Assembly (NCBI RefSeq): GCF_048773025.1
Contig: NC_133541.1
Span: 121,919,049 to 121,983,048 of the forward strand
Source: Camelus bactrianus
Lineage: Eukaryota; Chordata; Mammalia; Artiodactyla; Camelidae
Reading direction: 5' to 3'
Length of the DNA: 64,000 bases
How positions within the stretch are numbered: position 1 is the first letter of the stretch; each line of letters opens with the position of its first letter. Of the stretch, positions 11,462 through 23,400 are shown one piece after another. Below the pieces are notes generated by a model. That model saw nothing but the letters and a program-made list of their open reading frames with translations, did not search any database and was not told the origin of the DNA. The translations under genes were made by a program, and so were the position numbers.

Positions 11462-14400
11462 GCGTGCTGCAGGGGATAGGCGGGGGATGGGCTGGAAAAG
11501 CAGGTAGCATGTAGTGCCTCCCCCTGAACTGGGGAGTTATTTCGCGGACTTCCCCCTGTCAGGGAACACCTGTGACCCCAGGCAGCTGCGTGGAGGGCAG
11601 CCTCAAACCTCCACCACAGTCAGACTTGTTCCGGAATTCTGAGCGTGGGGAGGTTCCGTCTTCTGTTTGCTGCGCCTGGGATTTCCTAGGAGCCCTTCAC
11701 TTGTCTTCCCCGAGAGTCTCCTAGTGCGGGCTGCAGGGGAAAGTCGGGGGATGGCTGGAAATGCAGGTAGCATATAGTGCCTCCCCCTGGACAGGGGAGG
11801 TATTTAGCGGACTTCCCCCTGCCAGGGAACACCTGTGTCCCCAGGCAGCTTCTTGGATTGCGGCCACAAACCTCCCCGACACAATCAGCCGTGTTTCGGA
11901 ATTCTAAGCATTGGGAGTTTCCATCTTTTGTCTGCAGCGCCTTGGATCTCCTAGGAGCCTTTCGCGTGTCTTCCCCAAGGGTCCCCTAGTGCGGGCTGCA
12001 GGGGAAAGGCGGGGGATGTGATGGAAATTCAGGTACAATGTAGTTCCTCCACCTGAATAGGGGAGGTATTTAGCGGACTTCCCCCTGCCAGGGAACACCA
12101 GTGACCCCAGGCAGCTGCGTGGAGGGCAGCCCCAAACCTCCCCCACACAGTCAGCCTTGTTCCGGATTTCTCAGTGTGGGGAGGTTCCATCTTCTGTACA
12201 CAGCGCCTGGGATCTCCTAGGAGCCATTCGCGTGTCTTCCCAGATTGTCTCCTAGTGCGGCCTGCCAGGAAATGCGGGGATGGGCTGGAAATTCAGGTAG
12301 CATGTAGTGCCTCCCCCTGGACATGGGAGGTATTTAGCGGACTTCCCACAGCCAGGGAACACCTGTGACCCCAGGCAGCTGTGTGGAGGGCGGCCCCAAA
12401 CCTCCCCCACACAGTCAGCCGTGTTCCGGGATTCTGAGCGTGGGGAGGTTTCGTCATCTTTCTGCAGCGCCTGGGATCTCCTAGGAGCTATTCGCGTGCC
12501 TTCCCCTAGAGTCTCCTTGTGCAGGCTGCCGGGGCAAGGCGGGGGATGGGCTGGAAATGCAGGTAGCGTGTAGTGCCTCCCCCTGGACAGGGGAGGTATT
12601 TAGCGGACTTCCTCCTGCCAGGGAACACCTGTGTCCCCAGGCAGGTGAGTGGATGGCATGCCCAAACTTATCCCACACAATCAGCCGTATTCCGGAATTC
12701 TGACCATAGGGAGTTTCCGACATCGGTCTGCAGCGCCTGGGATCTCCAAGGAGTCTTTCGCATGTCTTCCCCGAGAGTTTCCTAGTGCGGGCTGCCGGGG
12801 AAATGCGGGGGATGGGCTGGAAATGCAATTAGCGTGTAGTGCCTCCCCCTGGACAGGGGAGGTATTTAGCGGACTTCCTCCTGCCATGGAACACCTGTGT
12901 CCCCAGGCAGGTTCGTGGAAGGCGGCCCCAAACCTATCCCACACAATCAGCCGTGTTCCGGAATTCTGAGTGTTGGGAGGATTCGTCTTCGTTCTGCAGC
13001 GCATGGGTTCTCCTAGGAGCCCTTCGCATGAATTCCCCGAGATTCTCATACTGCGGTCTGCAGGTGAAAGGCGGGTGATGGGCTGGAAATGCAGGTAGCA
13101 TTTATTGCCTCCCCCTGGACAGGGGAGGTATTTAGCGGAAGTCCCACTGCCAGGGAACACCTGTGACCCCAGGCAGCTGCGTGGAGGGCAGCCCCAAACT
13201 TCCACCACAGTCAGACTTGTTCCGGAATTCTGAGTGTGGGGAGGTACGTCTTCTGTCTCCTGCGCCTGGGATTTCCTAGTAGCCCTCCGCTTGTCTTCCT
13301 TGAGAGTCTCCTTGTGCGGGCTGCAGGGGAAAGTCGGGGGTGGGCTGGAAATACAGGTAGCATGTAGCGCCTCCCCCTGGACAGGGTAGGTATTTAGCGG
13401 ACTTCCCACTGCCAAGGAACACCTGTGTCCCCTGGTAGCTGCGTGGATGGCGGCCCAAATCCTCCACCACACAATCAGCTGTGTTCCGGAATTCTGAGCA
13501 TGGGGAGTTTCCATCTTTTGTCTGCAGCGCCTGGGAACTCCTAGGAGCCTTTCGCGTGTCTTCTCCGAGTTTCTCCTTGTGCGGGCTGCCGGGGAAAGGC
13601 GGGGGATTGGCTGGAAATGCAGGTAGCATGTAGTTCCTCCCCCTGGAATGGGGAGGTATTTAGCGGAATTCCCCCTGCCAGGGAACACCAGATACCCCAG
13701 GCAGCTGCGTGGGGAGCGGCCACAAACTCCCCCACACAGTCAGACGTGTTCCGAAATTCTGATTGTTGGGAGGTTCCGTCTTCAGTCTGCTGCGCCTGGG
13801 ATCTCCTAGGAGCCATTCCCGTGTCTTTCCAGAAAGTCTCCTAGTGCGGCCTGCCAGGAAATGCGGGGATGGGCTGGAAATACAGGTAGCATGTATTGCC
13901 TCCCCCTGGACATGGGAGGTATTTAGCGGACTTCCTCCAGCCAGGGAACACCTGTGACCCCAGGCAGCTGTGTGGAGGGCGGCCCCAAACCTCCCCCACA
14001 CAGTCAGCAGTGTTCCGGAATTCTGAGTTTGGGGAGTTTCCGTCTTCTTTCTGCAGCGACTTAGATCTCCTAGGAGCCCTTCGCGGTTCTTCCCCGAAAT
14101 TCTCCTAGTGCTAGATTCAGGGAAGTTCGTGTGATGGGATGGAAATGCAGGGAGCATGTAGTGCCTCCCCCTGGACAGGGGAGGTATTTAGCGGACTTCC
14201 CCCTGCCAGGGAACACCTGTGACCACAGGCAGCTGCGTGGAGTGCGGCCCCAATCCCCCTCACAGTCAGACGTGTTCCGGAATTCTAAGCGTGGGGAGGT
14301 TCCGTCTTCATTCTGGAAATCCTGGGATATCCTAGGAGCCCTTCGAGTATCTTCCCCAAGGGTCCCCTAGTGCGGGCTGCCGGGGAAAGTCGGGGGATGG

Positions 14401-14477
14401 GCTGGAAATGCAGGTAGCATGTACTGCCCCTCCCTAGACAGGGGAGGTATTTAGCGGACTTCCCCCTGACAGGGAAC
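11462..14477 (+). repeat. Block Q, copy 2
   Basis: Matches block Q copy 1 at an offset of about 7,151-7,157, with the monomer changes described there. From 11,945 onward it also forms the left end of the 18,836-bp unit, so the older Q repeat was swept into the younger large duplication. Near the right edge, monomers of about 263 bp at about 14,220 and 14,483 are almost the same as each other. Confidence 0.85.
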
Positions 14478-17400
14478 ACCTGTGACCACAGGCAGCTGCG
14501 TGGAGTGCGGCCCCAAACCCCCTCACAGTCAGACGTGTTCCGGAATTCTAAGCGTGGGGAGGTTCCGTCTTCATTCTGGAAAGCCTGGGATCTCCTAGGA
14601 GCCATTCGCGTGTCTTCCCCGAGAATCTCCTAGTGCGGGCTGCCGGGGAAAGGCGGGGGATGTGCTGGAAATGCAGGTAGCATGTAGTGAGACCCCCTGG
14701 ACAGTGGAGGTATTTAGCGGACTTCCCCCTTCCAGAGAACACCTGTGACCCCAGGCAGCTGCGTGGAGGGCGGCTCCAAACCTCCCCTACACAGTCAGCC
14801 ATGTTCCGGAATTCTGAGTGGGGAGAGTTTCCGTCTTCTGTCTGCAGCGCCTGGGATCTCCTAGGAGCCCTTCGCATGTCTTCGCCGATAGTCTCTTATT
14901 GCGTGCTGCAGGGAAAAAGCGGGGGATGTGCTGGAAATGCAGGTAGCATTTATTGCCTCCCCCTGGACAGGGGAGGTATTTAGCGGACGTCCCATTGCCA
15001 GGGAACACCTGTGACCCCAGGCAGCTGCGTGGAGGGCGTCCCCGAACCTCCCCCACACAGTCAGCCGTGTTCCCGGAATTCTGAGCGTGGGGAGTTTCCG
15101 TCTTCTTTCTGCAGCGCCTGGGATCTCCTAGAAGCTCTTCGCGTGTCTTCCCCTAGAGTCTCCTTGTGCGGGCTGCCGGAGAAATCGGGGAATGTGCTGG
15201 AAATCCAGTCGCGTGTAGTGCCTCCCCCTGGACATGGGAGGAATTTTGCGGACTTTCCCCTGCCAGGGAACACCTGTGAAACCAGACAGCTGCATGGAGA
15301 GCGGCCCCAAACCTCCCCCACACAGTCAGCCGTGTTCTGGAATTCTGAGCGGGTGGAGGTTCCGTCTTCTGTCTGCAGTGCCTGGGATCTCAAAGGAACC
15401 ATTCGCGTGTCTTCCCCAATGGTCTCCTAGTGCGTGTGCCGGGGAAAAGCGGGGGATGTGCTGGAAATGCAGGTAGCATGTAGTGAGTCCCCTTGGACAG
15501 GGGAGGTATTTAGCGGAATTCCCCCTGCCTGGGAACACCTGTGACCCCAGGCAGTTGCGTGGAGGGCGGCCCCAAACCTCCCCCACATAGTCAGCCATGT
15601 TCCGGAATTCTGAGAGTGGGGAAAGTCCGTCTTCTCTCTGCAGCCCCTTGGATCTCCTAGGAGCCTTTCGAATGTCTTCCCCGAGAGTCTCATAATGCGG
15701 GCTGCCGTGGAAATGCGGGGGATGGGCTGGAAATGCAGGTAGCATGTAGTGCCTCCCCCTGGACAGGAGAGGTATTTAGCGGACTTCCCCATGCCAGAGA
15801 ACACCTGTGACCCCAGGCAGCTGCGTGTAGGGCGGCCCCAAACCTCTCCCACACAGTCAGCCGTGTTCCGGAATTCTGAGTGTGGGAAGGTTCCGTCTTC
15901 TCTCTGCTGCGCCTGGGATCTCCTAGGAGCCCTTCGCGGTTCTTCCCCGAAATTCTCATAGTGCGAGCTTCCGGGAAGTTTGGGTGATCGGCTGGAAATG
16001 CAGGTAGCATGTAGTGCCTCCCACTGGACAGGGGAGGTATTTAGCGGACTTACCCCTGCCAGGGAACACCTGTGACCACAGGCAGCTGCGTGGAGTGCGG
16101 CCCAAAATCCCCACACAGTCAACCGTGTTCCGGAATTCTAAGCGAGGGGCGGTTCCGTCTTCCTTCTGGAGAGCCTGGGATCTCCTAGGAGCCCTTCGAG
16201 TGTCTTCCCCAAGAGTCCCCTATTGCGGGCTGCCGGGGAAAGTCGGGGGATGGGCTGGAAATGCAGGTAGCATGTACTGCCTCCCCCTGGACAGGGGAGG
16301 TATTTAGCGGACTTCCCCCTGAGAGGGAACACCAGTGAACCCAGACAGCTGCGTGGAGGGACGGCCCCAAACCTCCCACACACAGTCACCCGTGTTCCGG
16401 AATTCTGAGTGTAGGAGGTTCTGTCTTCTGTCTGCAGCGCCTGGGATCTCATAGGAGCCATTCGCGTGTCTTCCCCGAGAATCTCCTAGTGCGGGCTGCC
16501 GGGGAAAAGCGGGGGATGTGCTGGAAGTGCAGGTATCATGTAGGGAGTCCCCCTGGATATTGGAGTTATTTAGCGGACTTCCCCCTTCCAGAGAACACCT
16601 GTGACCCCAGGCAGCTGCGTGGAGGGCGGCCCCAAACCTCCCCTACACAGTTAGCCATGTTCCGGAATTCTGAGTTTGGGGAGGTTTCGTCTTCTGTCTG
16701 CAGCGCCTGGGATCTCCTAGGAGCCCTTCGCTTGTCTTCCCCGATAGTCTCTTATTGCGTGCTGCAGGGAAAATTCGGGGGATGGGCTGGAAATGCAGGT
16801 AGCACTTATTGCCTCCCCCTGGACAGGGGAGGTATTTAGCGGACGTCCCACTGCCAGGGAACACCTGTGACCCCAGGCAGCTGCGTGGAGGGCGTCCCCG
16901 AACCTCCCCCACACAGTCAGCCGTGTTCCCGGAATTCTGAGCTTGGGGAGCTTCCGTCCTCTTTCTGCAGCGCCTGGGATCTCCTAGGAGCTCTTCGCGT
17001 GTCTTCCCCGAGAGTCTGCTTGTGCGGGCTGCCATGGAAAGCGGGGGATGGGCTGGAAATGCAGGTCGCGTGCAGTCCCTCCCCCTGGACAGGGGAGGAA
17101 TTTAGCGGACTTCCCCCTGCCAGGGAACAACAGTGAAACCAGACAGCTGCATGGTGAGCGGCCCCAAACCTCCCCCACACAGTCAGCCGTGTTTCGGAAT
17201 TCTGAGCGGGTGGAGGTTCCGTCTGGTGTCTGCAGCGCCTGGGATCTCCAAGAAACCATTCGCGTGTTTTCCCCGATGGTCTCCTAGTGCGGGTGCCGGG
17301 GAAAAGCGGGGGATGTGCTGGAAATGCAGGTAGCATGTAGTGAGTCCCCTTGGACAGGGGAGGTTTTTACCGGACTTCCCCATGCCAGAGAACACCTGTG

Positions 17401-20400
17401 ACCCCAGACAGTTGCGTAGAGAGCGGCCCCAAACCTCCCCTACACAGTCAGCCATGTTCCGGAATTCTGAGTGTGGGAAGGTTCCGTCATCTGTCTGCAG
17501 CGCCTGGGTTCTCCTATGAGCCATTCGCGTGTCTTCCCCGAGTGTCTCCTAGTGCGGGTTGCCGGGGAAAAGCGGGGGATGGGCTGGAATTGCAGGTAGC
17601 ATGTACTGCATCCCCCTGGACAGGGGAGGTATTTAGCGGACTTTACCCTGACAGGGAAAACCAGTGACCCCTGACAGATGCGTGGAGGGACGGCCCCAAA
17701 CCTCCCACACACAGTCAGCCATGTTCCGGAATTCTGAGTGTGGGGAGGTTCCGTCTTCTTTCTGCAGCGCCTGGGATCTCCTAGGAGCCCTTCGCATGTC
17801 TTCCCCGATAGTCTCTTATTGCGTGCTGCAGGGAAAAGGCGGGGGATGTGCTGGAAATGCAGGTAGATTGTAGTGAGTCCCCCTGGACAGTGGAAGTATT
17901 TAGCGGACTTCCCCCTTCCAGAGAACACCTGTGACCCCAGGCAGCTGCGTGGAGGGCGGCCCCAACGTCCCCTACACAGTCAGCCATGTTCCGGAATTCT
18001 GAGTGTGGGGAGGTTCCGTCTTCTGTCTGCAACGCCTGGGATCTCCTAGGAGCCCTTCGCATGTCATCCCCGATTGTCTCTTATTGCGTGCTGCCGGGAA
18101 AAGGCGGGTAATGTGCTGGAAATGCAGGTAGCATTTATTGCCTCCCCCTGGACAGGGGAGGTATTTAGCGGAAGTCCCACTGCCAGGGAACACCTGTGAC
18201 CCCAGGCAGCTGCGTGGAGGGCGGCCCCGAACCTCCCCCACACAGTCAGCCGGGTTCCGGAATTCGGAATGTGGGAAGGTTCTGTCATCTGTCTGCAGTC
18301 TTGGGATCTCCTATCAGCCATTCGCGTGTCTTCCCCGAGAATCTCCTAGTGCGGGATGCCGGGGAAAGGCGGGGGAAGAGCTGGAAATGCAGGTAGCATG
18401 TAGTGCCTCCCCCTGGACAGGGGAGGTATTTAGCGGAATTCCCCCTGAGAGGGAACACCTGAGACCACAGGCAGCTGCGTGGAGGGCGGCCCCAAACCTC
18501 CCCTACACAATCAGCCATGTTCCGGAATTCTGAGTGTGGGGAGGTTCCGTCTTCAGTCTGCAGCGCCTGGGATCTCCTAGGAGCCCTTCGCATGTCTTCC
18601 CCGATAGTCTCTTATTGCGTGCTGACGTGAAAAAGCGGGTAATGTGCTGGAAATGCAGGTAACATTTATTGCCTCCCCCTGGACAGGGGAGGTATTTAGC
18701 GGACGTCCCACTGCCAGGGAACACCTGTGACCCCAGGCAGCTGCGTGGAGGTCGGCCCCGAACCTCCCCCACACAGTCAGCCTTGTTCCGGATTCGGAAT
18801 GTGGGAAGGTTCTGTCTTCTGTCTGCAGGGCTTGGGATCTCCTATCAGCCATTCGCGTGTCTTCCCCGAGAATCTCCTAGTGCGGAATGCCGGGGAAAGG
18901 TGGGGGATGGGCTGGAAATGCAGGTAGCATGTAGTGCCTCCCCCTGGACACGGGAGGTATTTAGCGGAATTCCCCCTGCCTGGGAACACCTGTGACCCCA
19001 GGCAGCTGCGTGGAGGGCGGCCCCAAACCTCCCACACATAGTCAGCCGTGTTCCGGAATTCTGAGTGTGGGAAGGTTCCGTCTTCAGTCTGCAGCGCCTG
19101 GGATCTCCTAGGAGCCCTTCGCATGTCTTCCCCGATAGTCTCTTATTGCGTGCTGACGTGAAAAAGCGGGTAATGTGCTGGAAATGCAGGTAACATTTAT
19201 TGCCTCCCCCTGGACATGGGAGGAATTTAGCGGACTTCCCCCTTGCACCTAACACCAGCGACCAACGGCTGTTACGTGGAGTTCGGACCCAAACCTCCCC
19301 CACACATTCAGACGTGTTCCGTAATTCTGACAGTGGGGAAAGTCCGTCTTCTCTCTGCAGCACCTTGGATTTCCTAGGAGCCTTTCGCATGTCTTCCCCG
19401 AGAGTCTCCTAATGCGGGCTGCCGTGGAAAGGCGGGGGATGGGCTGGAAATGCAGGTAGCATGTAGTGCCTCCCCCTGGACAGGAGAGGTATTTAGCGGA
19501 TTTCCCCCTGCCAGGGAACACCAGTGACCCCAGGCAGCTGCGTGTAGGGTGGCCCCAAACCTATCCCACACAATCAGCCGTGTTCCGGAATTCTGAGTTT
19601 TGGGAGGTTTCGTCTTCGGTCTGCAGCGCATGGGATCTCCTAGGAGAACTTCGCATGTCTTCCCCGAGATTCTCATTGTGCGGGCTGCAGGAGAAAGGCG
19701 GGGGATGGTCTGGAAATGCAGGTAGCATGTAGTGCCTCCCTCTGGACTGGGGAGGTATTTAGCGGAATTCCCCCTGCCTGGGAACACCTGTGACCCCAGG
19801 CAGCTGCGTGGAGGGCGGCCCCAAACCTCCCACACATAGTCAGCCGTGTTCCGGAATTCTGAGCGGATGGAGGTTCCGTATTCTGTGGGCAGCGCCTGGG
19901 ATTTCCAAGGAACCATTCGCGTGTCTTCCCCGATGGTCTCCAAGTGCGGGTGCCGGGGAAATTTGGGGGATGGGCTGGAAATGCAGGTAGCATTTAGTGC
20001 CTCCCCCTGGAATGGGGAAGTATTTAGCGGATTTCCCCATGCCAGGGAACACCTGTGACATCAGGCAACTGCGTGGTGGTCGGCACCAAACCTCCCCCAA
20101 AAAGTCAGCCGTGTTCCGGAATTCTGAAAGTGGGGAGGTTCCGTCTTCTCTCTGCTGCGCCTGGAATATCCTAGGAGCCCTCCGCTTGTCTTCCCTGAGA
20201 GTCTCCTAGTGCGGGCTGCAGGGGAAAGGCGGGGGATGGGCTGGAAATGCAGGTAGCATGTAGTGCCTCCCCATGGACAGGGGCGGTATTTAGCGGACTT
20301 CCCCCTGCCAGGGAACACCTGTGTCCTACGCAGCTGCGTGGATGGCGGCCCCAAACCTCCACCACACAATCAGTCGTGTTCCGGAATTCTGAGCGTGGGG

Positions 20401-23400
20401 AGTTTCCATCTTTTGTCTGCAGCACCTGGGATCTCCTAGGAGCCTTTCGCGTGTCTTCCCCGAGAGTATACTAGTGCGGGCTGCAGGGGAAATTTGGGGG
20501 ATTTGCTGGAAATGCAGGTAGCATGTAGTGCCTCCATCTTTACAGGGGAGAAATTTACCGGACTTCCCCTTGCCAGGGAACACCAGTGACACCAGGCAGC
20601 TGCGTGCAGGGCAGCCCCAAATCCTCCCCAACACAGTCAGCCGTGCTCCGGATTTCTCAGTATGGGGAGGATCCATCTTCTGTACGCAGCGCCTGGGTTC
20701 TCCTAAGAGTCATTCGCGTGTCTTACCCGAGAATCTCCTAGTGCGGGATGCCGGGGAAAGGCGGGGGATGTGCTGGAAATGCAGGTAGCATATAGTGCCT
20801 CCCCCTGGACAGGGGAGGTATTTAGCGGACTTCCCCCTTGCACCTAACACCGGCGACCCACGGCTGTTACGTGGAGTTCGGACCCAAAACTCCCCCACAC
20901 AGTCAGACGTGTTCCGTAATTCTGAGAGTGGGGAAAGTGCGTCTTCTCTCTGCAGCACCTTGGATTTCCTAGGAGCCTTTCGCATGTCTTCCCCGAGAGT
21001 CTCCTAATGCGGGCTGCCGTTGAAAGGCGGGGGATGGGCTGGAAATGCAGGTAGCATGTAGTGCCTCCCCCTGGACAGGAGAGGTATTTAGCGGATTTCC
21101 CCCTGCCAGGGAATTCCAGTGACCCCAGGCAGCTGCGTGTAGGGCGGCCCCAAACCTCTCCCACACAGTCAGCCGTGTTCCGCAATTCTGATTGTGGGAA
21201 GGTTCCGTCTTCTTTCTGCAGCGCCTGGGATCTCCTAGGCGCCCTTCGCGGTTCTTCCCCGAAATTCTCCTAGTGCGAGCTTCCGGGAAGTTCGGGTGAT
21301 GGGCTGGAAATTCAGGTAGCATGTAGTGCCTCCCCTTGGAGAGCGGAGGTATTTAGCGGACTTCCCCCTTGCACGTAACACCTGCGACCACAGGCAGCTA
21401 CGTGGTGGTCGGCCCCAAACCTCCCCCACACAGTCAGACGTGTTCTGGAATTCTGAGTTTTGGGAGGTTTCGTCTTCGGTCTGCAGCACATGGGATCTCC
21501 TAGAAGCCCTTCAAGTGTCTTCCCAAAGCGTCACTTATTGCGGGCTGCCGGGGAATTGCAGGGGATGAGCTGGAAATGTAGGTAGCATTTAGTGCCTCCC
21601 CCTGGACAGGGGAGGTATTTAGCGGAATTCCCCCTGCCATGGAACAACTGTGTCCCCAGGCAGGTTCGTGGATGGCGGCCCCAAACCTATCCCACACAAT
21701 CAGCCGTGTTCTGGAATTCTGAGTTTTGGGAGGTTTCGTCTTCGGTCTGCAGCGCATGGGATCTCCTAGGAGAACTTCGCATGTCTTCCCCGAGATTCTC
21801 ATTGTGCGGGCTGCAGGAGAAAGGCGGGGGATGGTCTGGAAATGCAGGTAGCATGTAGTGCCTCCCTCTGGACTGGGGAGGTATTTCGCGGACTTCCCCC
21901 GACCAGGGAACACCTGTGACCCCAGGCAGCTGCGTGGACGGCAGCCCCAAACTTCCACCACAGTCAGACTTGTTCCGGAATTCTGAGCATTGGGAGGTTC
22001 CGTCTTCTGTCTGCTGCGCCTGGGATCTCCTAGGAGCCCTTCACGTGTCTTCCCCGAGAGTCCCTTAGTGCGGGCAGCCGAGGAAATGCGGGGGATGACC
22101 TGGAAATGCAGGTAGCATGTAGTGCCTCCCCCTGGACAGGGGAGGTATTTAGCGGACTTCCCCCTGCCAGGGATCACCTGTGACCTCAGGCAGCTGTGTG
22201 GCGGGCGGCACCAAACCTCCCCCACACAGTCAGCCTTGTTCCGGAATTCTGAGCGGATGGAGGTTCCGTATTCTGTGGGCAGCGCCTGGGATTTCCAAGG
22301 AACCATTCACGTGTCTTCCCCGAGGGTCTCCAAGTGCGGGTGCCGGGGAAATTTGGGGGATGTGCTGGAAATGCAGGTAGCATTTAGTGCCTCCCCCTGG
22401 AATGGGGAAGTACTTAGCGGACTTCCCCATGCCAGGGAACACCTGTGACATCAGGCAACTGCGTGGTGGTCGGCACCAAACCTCCCCGAAAAAGTCAGCC
22501 GTGTTCCGGAATTCTGAATGTGGAGAGGTTCCGTCTTCTCTCTGCTGCGCCTGGAATATGCTAGGAGCCCTCCGCTTGTCTTCCCTGAGAGTCTCCTAGT
22601 GCGGGCTGCAGGGGAAAGGCGGGGGATGGGCTGGAAATGCAGGTAGCATGTAGTGCCTCCCCATGGACAGGGGCGGTACTTAGCGGACTTCCCCCGGCCA
22701 GGAAACACCTGTGTCCTAGGCAGCTGCGTGGATGGAGGCCCCAAACCTCTACCACACAATCAGTCGTGTTCCGGAATTCTGAGCGTGTGGAGTTTCCATC
22801 TTTTGTCTGCAGCGCCTGGCATCTCCTAGGAGCCTTTCGCGTGTCTTCCCCGAGAGTATCCTAGTGCGGGCTGCAAGGGAAATTTGGGGGATTTGCTGGA
22901 AATGCAGGTAGCATGTAGTGCCTCCATCTTTACAGGGGAGGAATTTACCGGACTTCCCCCTGCCAGGGAACACCAGTGACACCAGGCAGCTGCGTGCAGG
23001 GCAGCCCCAAAACCTCCCCCACACAATCAGCCGTGTTCCGGATTTCTCAGTATGGGGAGGTTCCATCTTCTGTACGCAGCGCCTGGGATCTCCTAGGAGC
23101 CATTCGCGTGTCTTCTCAGAAGGTCCCCTAGTGCGGGCTGCCAGGTAAGGCGGGGATGGGCTGGAAATGCAGGTAGCATGTAGTGCCTCCCCCTGGACAG
23201 GGGAGGTATTTAGCGGACTTCCCACAGCCAGGGAACACCTGTGACCCCAGGCAGCTGCGTGGAGGTCGGCCCCGAACCTCCCCCACACAGTCAGCCGTGT
23301 TCCGGAATTCGGAATGTGGGAAGGTTCCGTCTTCTGTCTGCTGAGCCTGGGATCTCCTAGGAGCCCTTCGCGGTTCTTCCCCGAAATTCTCCTATTGCGA

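Noticed and set aside
12681-13688. 335-codon minus-strand reading frame, repeated at 31,517-32,524, and a 326-codon one at 25-1,005
   Set aside because: Each runs through about four monomers reading three frames of the same repeat in turn, with no domain and no codon bias visible. The monomer length is not a multiple of three, so this is an artefact of a stop-poor satellite.
20528-20600. ATCTTTACAGGGGAG variant as a splice acceptor or separate element
   Set aside because: The TTTACAG looks acceptor-like, but it is simply a monomer subtype that recurs at 22,918, 30,350, 44,670, 47,060, 55,552, 59,529 and 63,239 in ordinary array context.
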